Made by a program: the position numbers and the translations under genes. DNA of 64,000 nucleotides from Kosakonia sp. SMBL-WEM22 (GTDB taxonomy: Bacteria > Pseudomonadota > Gammaproteobacteria > Enterobacterales > Enterobacteriaceae): NCBI RefSeq assembly GCF_014490785.1, contig NZ_CP051488.1:4973618-5037617 (forward strand), read 5' to 3'. This document shows positions 59,452 to 64,000 of this stretch, piece by piece. The notes under the pieces are model-generated. The model was not told the DNA's origin, did no database searches, and worked only from the letters and a program-made list of their open reading frames with translations. Each line of letters starts with the position of its first letter. Position 1 is the stretch's first letter.

Positions 59452-60816
59452 TTATTTACCAATACAGAAGCTTGAGAAAATCCTGCCCAGAAGGTCATCA
59501 GAAGTAAATTCGCCGGTGATCTCGCTCAGGTTCTGCTGCGCCAGACGTAACTCCTCTGCGAGCAGCTCACCCGCCCAGGCGCCAAGCAGCTGCGCTTTGC
59601 CCTGTTGCAGATGTTCAGCGGCCATTTCCAGCGCCTGCAGGTGACGACGGCGCGCAAGGAAGCCGCCCTCCATGCTGGTGTCGAAACCCATGCTCTGCTT
59701 GAGATGCTGACGCAGCACGTCCACCCCTTCGTTGGTTCGCGCAGAGAGGCGAACAAGTGAGTGATTATTCACTTCGCTGATCCCCGGCTGTTCTCCGGTG
59801 ACGTCTGATTTATTACGCACCACAGTGATCGGCAATTTCGCCGGTAAACGGGCGATAAAGTCAGGCCAGATATGCGCCGGATCGACGGCGTCGGTGGTGG
59901 TACCATCTACCATAAACAGCACGCGGTCTGCCTGTTCAATCTCCTGCCAGGCGCGCTCAATCCCGATTCGCTCCACTTCGTCACCGGCTTCGCGTAGCCC
60001 GGCGGTATCAATAATGTGCAGCGGCATCCCGTCGATATGGATATGTTCACGCAGCACATCGCGCGTGGTACCGGCGATATCAGTAACAATCGCCGCTTCG
60101 CGCCCGGCCAGTGCGTTAAGCAGGCTCGACTTCCCGGCGTTCGGACGCCCGGCAATCACCACCTTCATCCCTTCACGCAGCAGGCTTCCCTGGCGCGCTT
60201 CGGCGCGTACCGCATCGAGATCGCTTATCACATCATTAAGCTGCGCTTCGATTTTGCCGTCGGAAAGAAAGTCGATCTCTTCGTCGGGGAAGTCGATTGC
60301 CGCTTCAACGTAGATGCGCAGGTGAGTGAGTGCTTCCACCAGATGATTAACGCGTGCGGAAAACGCGCCCTGCAGGGAGTTGAGCGCCGAACGCGCGGCC
60401 TGCTCGGAGCTGGCATCAATCAGGTCGGCAATCGCTTCTGCCTGCGCCAGGTCGAGCTTGTCATTGAGAAACGCGCGTTCAGAGAATTCGCCCGGTTTAG
60501 CGATACGCAGCCCGGGCAGCGTCAGAATGCGCTTTAACAGCAGATCGAGGATCACCGGGCCGCCGTGGCCCTGCAGCTCCAGCACATCTTCACCGGTAAA
60601 GGAGTTGGGGCCGGGGAACCACAGCGCAATGCCCTGATCGAGGGCGCTGCCGTCGGCGTCCTGAAACGCAAGGTAATCGGCATAACGCGGTTTCGGCAGC
60701 TTGCCCAGCACCGCCTGCGCGACGTCGCGCGCTTTCATGCCGGAGATACGCAGGATACCCACACCACCGCGTCCCGGTGGGGTTGCCTGAGCGACGATAG
60801 TGTCGTTATGGCTCAT
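59452..60816 (-). CDS. mnmE: tRNA modification GTPase MnmE
   Basis: This 454-residue enzyme works with MnmG on wobble uridine. It has an N-terminal tetrahydrofolate-binding domain, a central Ras-like G domain (GRPNAGKSSLLN near residues 223-234 and DTAGLREAGDEVE) and the C-terminal CIGK, which holds the catalytic Cys. It follows yidC on the same strand after an ERIC element and terminator. Confidence 0.97.
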   Translation of the reverse strand: MSHNDTIVAQATPPGRGGVGILRISGMKARDVAQAVLGKLPKPRYADYLAFQDADGSALDQGIALWFPGPNSFTGEDVLELQGHGGPVILDLLLKRILTLPGLRIAKPGEFSERAFLNDKLDLAQAEAIADLIDASSEQAARSALNSLQGAFSARVNHLVEALTHLRIYVEAAIDFPDEEIDFLSDGKIEAQLNDVISDLDAVRAEARQGSLLREGMKVVIAGRPNAGKSSLLNALAGREAAIVTDIAGTTRDVLREHIHIDGMPLHIIDTAGLREAGDEVERIGIERAWQEIEQADRVLFMVDGTTTDAVDPAHIWPDFIARLPAKLPITVVRNKSDVTGEQPGISEVNNHSLVRLSARTNEGVDVLRQHLKQSMGFDTSMEGGFLARRRHLQALEMAAEHLQQGKAQLLGAWAGELLAEELRLAQQNLSEITGEFTSDDLLGRIFSSFCIGK

Positions 60817-60836
60817 GGTTTATTTTCCGAAATCTC

Positions 60837-60866
60837 AAAATAAGAAAGGCGGTCAGTTGACCGCCT
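60837..60866 (-). terminator. terminator downstream of yidC
   Basis: GGCGGTCAACTGACCGCC is a perfect stem followed by TTTCTTATTTT on the minus strand. It would end the rpmH-rnpA-yidD-yidC transcript. Confidence 0.75.
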
Positions 60867-60883
60867 TGTCTGAATCTTACAAG

Positions 60884-61012
60884 TAATACGCAAAATAATT
60901 TACGTTGCAGGAAGGCGGCAAGCTTGTGAGTCCCCAGAAGTTTACATCAGTAAACGACTGGGGTGAGCAAGTGCAGCCAACGCACATGCAGCTTAAAGAA
61001 TGAAGCGTATTA
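60884..61012. repeat. ERIC element between yidC and mnmE
   Basis: The 129-bp imperfect palindrome is bounded by TAATACGC and GCGTATTA. Its core GTGAGTCCCCAGAAG...GACTGGGGTGAGCA matches the classical ERIC core. The right terminal repeat overlaps the yidC stop codon at 61010-61012. Confidence 0.85.
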
Positions 61013-62656
61013 AGAGCTTTTCTTCTCGCGGCTATGAAGACCACGTTTCTCCAGACCACGGTAAATCAGCTGCTGCTGCAGAATGGTTACCAGGTTGCTG
61101 ACGATGTAGTACAGCACCAGACCTGACGGGAACCACAGGAAGAACACCGTGAAGATGACCGGCATAAAGGTCATGATCTTCTGCTGCATCGGGTCGGTCA
61201 CGGTGGTCGGCGACATCTTCTGAATGAAGAACATCGTTACGCCCATCAGGATCGGCAGGATGTAGTACGGGTCTTGCGCCGAGAGATCGTGGATCCACAG
61301 CGCGAACGGCGCATGGCGCAGCTCAACGGAGCCCATCAGCATGTAGTAGAGCGCAAGGAAGATTGGCATCTGGATCAGCAGCGGGAAGCAGCCGCCCAGC
61401 GGGTTCACTTTCTCCGCTTTGTACATCGCCATCATTTCCTGGCTCATACGCTGCTTATCATCGCCCAGACGCTCACGCATAGCCTGAATCTTCGGCTGCA
61501 GCATGCGCATTTTCGCCATCGAGGTGTACTGCGCTTTGGTCAGCGGGTACATGATGCCGCGCACGATGAAGGTGATCGCGATGATGGAGAAGCCCCAGTT
61601 GCCGAGGAAGCTGTGGATCCATTTCAGCAGCTTAAACAGCGGCTGAGAGATGAACCACAACCAGCCGTAATCCACGGTCAGATCCAGGTGCGGCGCCGCA
61701 GCGGCCATCTTGTCCTGAATCTCCGGGCCGACCCACAGGGTGCTGTTCAGTAAGCCAGTCTGGCCCGCTGCGATGGTAATCGGCTGCGATTTATAGCCGA
61801 TTGCCGCAACGCCGTTGCCCAGATTCGCAGTGTAGAAGTTATTCGCGCCGTCATTACGTGGGATCCACGCTGTGGCGAAATATTGTTGCAGCATCGCAAC
61901 CCAGCCGCCTTTTGAGCTGATATTCAGGTTTTCGTCATCGGCGATGGTATCAAACTTGTACTTCTCATACTTGGTATCCGGCGTGGAGTACGCCGCGCCG
62001 CGGAAGGTGTGCAGCGCAAAGTTGCTGCTGCCGGTATCGCGGTGAGAAGGGAGTTTGATGGTCTGCTTCAGCTGACCAAAGGTAGCGACTTGCAGCGGTG
62101 TTGTACCGGCGTTTTTAACGCTATAGCCAACGTTCACCGCATATTCACCGCGTTTCAGGGTGAAGGTTTTGGTGAAGGTGTTGCCAGCCGCATCGGTATA
62201 GGTCAGCGGGATCGCCAGCTCGTTCTGGCCTTCTGCCAGTACAAACGCATCTTTATCGACGTTATACAGCGGGCGTGGACCATTAGCCGGGTTGTCCGGG
62301 CCGTTCTGGCCGGTCAGACCGCTTTGCGCCTGGTAGACAAACTCAGGCGTGGTTTCCAGCAACTGGAACGGTTCGGTGGCACCCAGCTCTTTCGGGTACG
62401 TCGGAAGCAGTGCCTGCTCAACATCACCACCGCGGGTGTTGATGGTCAGCTCAAGCACGTCGGTTTTAACCGTAATCAGTTTCCCCTGGCCACTGGCCGG
62501 AACGCTCTGGTCGGCTGCGTTACCCGCTGCGGTGGTCGTAGTCTGCGTGGTCTGCTGCTGCGCCGGAGGAGGATTTTGTTCCTTCTCCCACGTTTGCCAG
62601 ATCATGAAAGACACGAACAACAAAGCGATGATAAAAAGATTGCGTTGCGAATCCAT
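61010..62656 (-). CDS. yidC: membrane protein insertase YidC
   Basis: This 548-residue inner-membrane insertase acts alone or with SecYEG, for example on F0 subunit c. An N-terminal anchor (about residues 5-21) is followed by a large periplasmic domain (about 25-340) and five C-terminal helices. The functional Arg is in FIVRGIMYPL. It ends REKKSS, and its stop codon lies within the end of the adjacent ERIC element. Confidence 0.97.
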   Translation of the reverse strand: MDSQRNLFIIALLFVSFMIWQTWEKEQNPPPAQQQTTQTTTTAAGNAADQSVPASGQGKLITVKTDVLELTINTRGGDVEQALLPTYPKELGATEPFQLLETTPEFVYQAQSGLTGQNGPDNPANGPRPLYNVDKDAFVLAEGQNELAIPLTYTDAAGNTFTKTFTLKRGEYAVNVGYSVKNAGTTPLQVATFGQLKQTIKLPSHRDTGSSNFALHTFRGAAYSTPDTKYEKYKFDTIADDENLNISSKGGWVAMLQQYFATAWIPRNDGANNFYTANLGNGVAAIGYKSQPITIAAGQTGLLNSTLWVGPEIQDKMAAAAPHLDLTVDYGWLWFISQPLFKLLKWIHSFLGNWGFSIIAITFIVRGIMYPLTKAQYTSMAKMRMLQPKIQAMRERLGDDKQRMSQEMMAMYKAEKVNPLGGCFPLLIQMPIFLALYYMLMGSVELRHAPFALWIHDLSAQDPYYILPILMGVTMFFIQKMSPTTVTDPMQQKIMTFMPVIFTVFFLWFPSGLVLYYIVSNLVTILQQQLIYRGLEKRGLHSREKKSS

Positions 62657-62658
62657 CG

Positions 62659-62916
62659 TTAGTGTTCTCTGGTTTTAGAAGGTCCTGGCGGGACGGGATC
62701 GTCGCCACCCGGATGTAAAGGGTGGCATTTTAATACGCGTTTCACTGTCAACCAACTGCCTTTTAACACCCCAAACCTGCGCAATGCCTCAATTCCATAG
62801 TGAGAACAAGTAGGGGTGAAACGGCAGTGCGGCCCGAGTAGCGGACTAATCAGGCGTTGGTAGACCCGTATAAGGGCTATCAGGACCCTTGAGCCTGGCG
62901 ACAATGGCGGCGCCAT
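62659..62916 (-). CDS. yidD: membrane protein insertion efficiency factor YidD
   Basis: This 85-residue amphipathic membrane-associated protein assists YidC. The conserved CRFTPTCSHYGIEA and CHPLHPGG motifs are present. It overlaps rnpA by 37 bases in another frame and lies two bases before yidC, so the three are translated from one mRNA. Confidence 0.95.
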   Translation of the reverse strand: MAPPLSPGSRVLIALIRVYQRLISPLLGPHCRFTPTCSHYGIEALRRFGVLKGSWLTVKRVLKCHPLHPGGDDPVPPGPSKTREH

Positions 62917-63239
62917 AATTTTTCCAACGCTTCCGTGAGAGCACGGTTATCGAGGTCGGCAACCCCTTTCTTTGCCACCACCACAAAATCCATGGCCGGC
63001 AGGTCATGTTGGTGCAAACGGAAACTTTCACGCGTCAGACGTTTAATCCGATTGCGTTCATGTGCGCGTTTGACATTTTTCTTGGCGACGGTAAGACCGA
63101 TACGGGGATGCCCCAGCGAATTCAGGCGGCCGAGGATGGTGATTTGCGGCGTGCCAGCCCGTTGTGGCTGCTGGAAGACGAATGTGAAATGAGTGGGAGT
63201 TAACAAACGTAACTCCCTGGGAAAAGCGAGCTTAACCAC
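62880..63239 (-). CDS. rnpA: ribonuclease P protein component
   Basis: This 119-residue basic subunit assists the catalytic RNA in tRNA 5' maturation. The RNR motif region NRIKRLTRESFR is intact. The start is GTG 63239 (MVKLAFPREL). It is co-transcribed with rpmH, 17 bases downstream. Confidence 0.97.
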   Translation of the reverse strand: MVKLAFPRELRLLTPTHFTFVFQQPQRAGTPQITILGRLNSLGHPRIGLTVAKKNVKRAHERNRIKRLTRESFRLHQHDLPAMDFVVVAKKGVADLDNRALTEALEKLWRRHCRQAQGS

Positions 63240-63256
63240 TCAGGGGTTAGCTTTTA

Positions 63257-63409
<153 letters not shown>

Positions 63410-63499
63410 CTAAACTTGAATAAATTCACTGACTTTTGCGTATGCCCGAACGAATATCGAACGACCGGCGCGCAAGCCATGGGTAATTAAAGAGGCCGG

Positions 63500-63528
63500 A
63501 TTGTAATAATTGTACACTCCGGAGTCAA
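63500..63528 (-). promoter_or_regulatory. rpmH promoter
   Basis: On the minus strand TTGACT (63523-63528) and TACAAT (63500-63505) have the ideal 17-bp spacing, about 100 bp before rpmH. Confidence 0.75.
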
Positions 63529-63699
63529 TTCTCTTTCCTTATAGCGCACGTATTTTTGTACAGATCTGCGCAAAAACTAAGCGGCTTCCGGCGCCTGAAA
63601 AGAGTAAGACGCGCCGGGGGCAGAATTATACGGGGCAAATGGCAAAGCGCAAGGATCCACCAGGATCTTCCTTAGATCGTTTATGGGATTATTCGGCGA

Positions 63700-64000
63700 A
63701 AACCATTTAATTTTCCAATATGCGGGCTAAATCTTCCCGCACCCGCGCCTGGATCGTTTACACTTAGCGCGTTCCGGATCGGCCTGTGGATAAATCGTGA
63801 AGAATCTGTGAGAAACAGAAGATCTCTTCGGCGGTTTACGCTATGATCCGCGGTCCCGATCGCGATCCAGGATCGTTCGAGGACAAAAACCGTAAACAGC
63901 GGTTCGCACATCACCCCGCTGGGTCTTATCGATGTGTGTCAAAAAAGATTAATGTCTCTGTCTTTACTATTTATCGATTTACGTTCGAGTGGAGTCCGCC
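63700..64000 (+). promoter_or_regulatory. dnaA promoter and leader region
   Basis: The stretch contains a DnaA box TTATCCACA (63785-63793, minus strand) and many GATC sites between 63755 and 63885, features used for autorepression and Dam/SeqA control of dnaA in E. coli. It ends with GTGGAGTCCGCC, the dnaA ribosome-binding site, so the start codon falls immediately after the window. The neighbouring 63529-63699 holds no gene. Confidence 0.8.

Overview
This window is chromosomal DNA from a gammaproteobacterium of the family Enterobacteriaceae. Nearly every core protein is close to its Escherichia coli counterpart in sequence and length. Typical enterobacterial landmarks are present: Spot 42, CsrC, an rrn operon with a tRNA-Glu spacer, oriC with GATC-rich 13-mers, ERIC and REP repeats. 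A PL9 pectate lyase and the missing tna and bgl loci point away from E. coli and towards an Enterobacter/Kosakonia/Klebsiella-like, possibly plant-associated organism. The genus cannot be fixed from sequence alone. Comparisons with E. coli are from memory, not from a database search.

Layout. (1) 1-8.8 kb: csrC, engB, spf, polA, yihG, dsbA, srkA, yihD, mobA and mobB, the block that flanks rrnA in E. coli. (2) 8.8-14.3 kb: a complete rrn operon on the minus strand (16S, tRNA-Glu, 23S, 5S) with tandem P1/P2 promoters. (3) 14.4-24.5 kb: yieP, hsrA, the ribose operon rbsDACBKR and kup, the block upstream of rrnC in E. coli. (4) 24.6-30.1 kb: ravA-viaA, asnA/asnC, mioC and oriC. (5) 30.1-40.3 kb: mnmG, rsmG and atpIBEFHAGDC. 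(6) 40.3-49.7 kb: glmU and glmS interrupted by accessory genes. These are a 23-codon ORF behind two CRP palindromes, a PL9 pectate lyase with a KdgR-like operator, an orphan vgrG with a small membrane-protein gene, and an exported coiled-coil protein. (7) 50-54.7 kb: the Pho-controlled pstSCAB-phoU operon. (8) 54.7-59.3 kb: an ADP-ribosylglycohydrolase, a CbrC-family protein, yieH, adeP and yieE. (9) 59.4-64 kb: mnmE, yidC, yidD, rnpA and rpmH, ending at the ribosome-binding site of dnaA, whose start codon lies just past the window.

Most of the window is housekeeping: replication initiation, translation machinery, ATP synthesis, amino-sugar synthesis, phosphate and ribose uptake, and membrane protein insertion. 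The most notable signals are these. The rrn operon joins an E. coli rrnC-type upstream side to an rrnA-type downstream side. An ERIC element with compensatory stem changes lies inside its 23S-5S spacer. A CRP-flanked micro-ORF follows the atp operon. The pectate lyase carries a KdgR-like operator. A vgrG cassette sits at the glmS 3' end (the attTn7 neighbourhood) with its ATG abutting the glmS terminator. The outermost DnaA box of oriC is degenerate.
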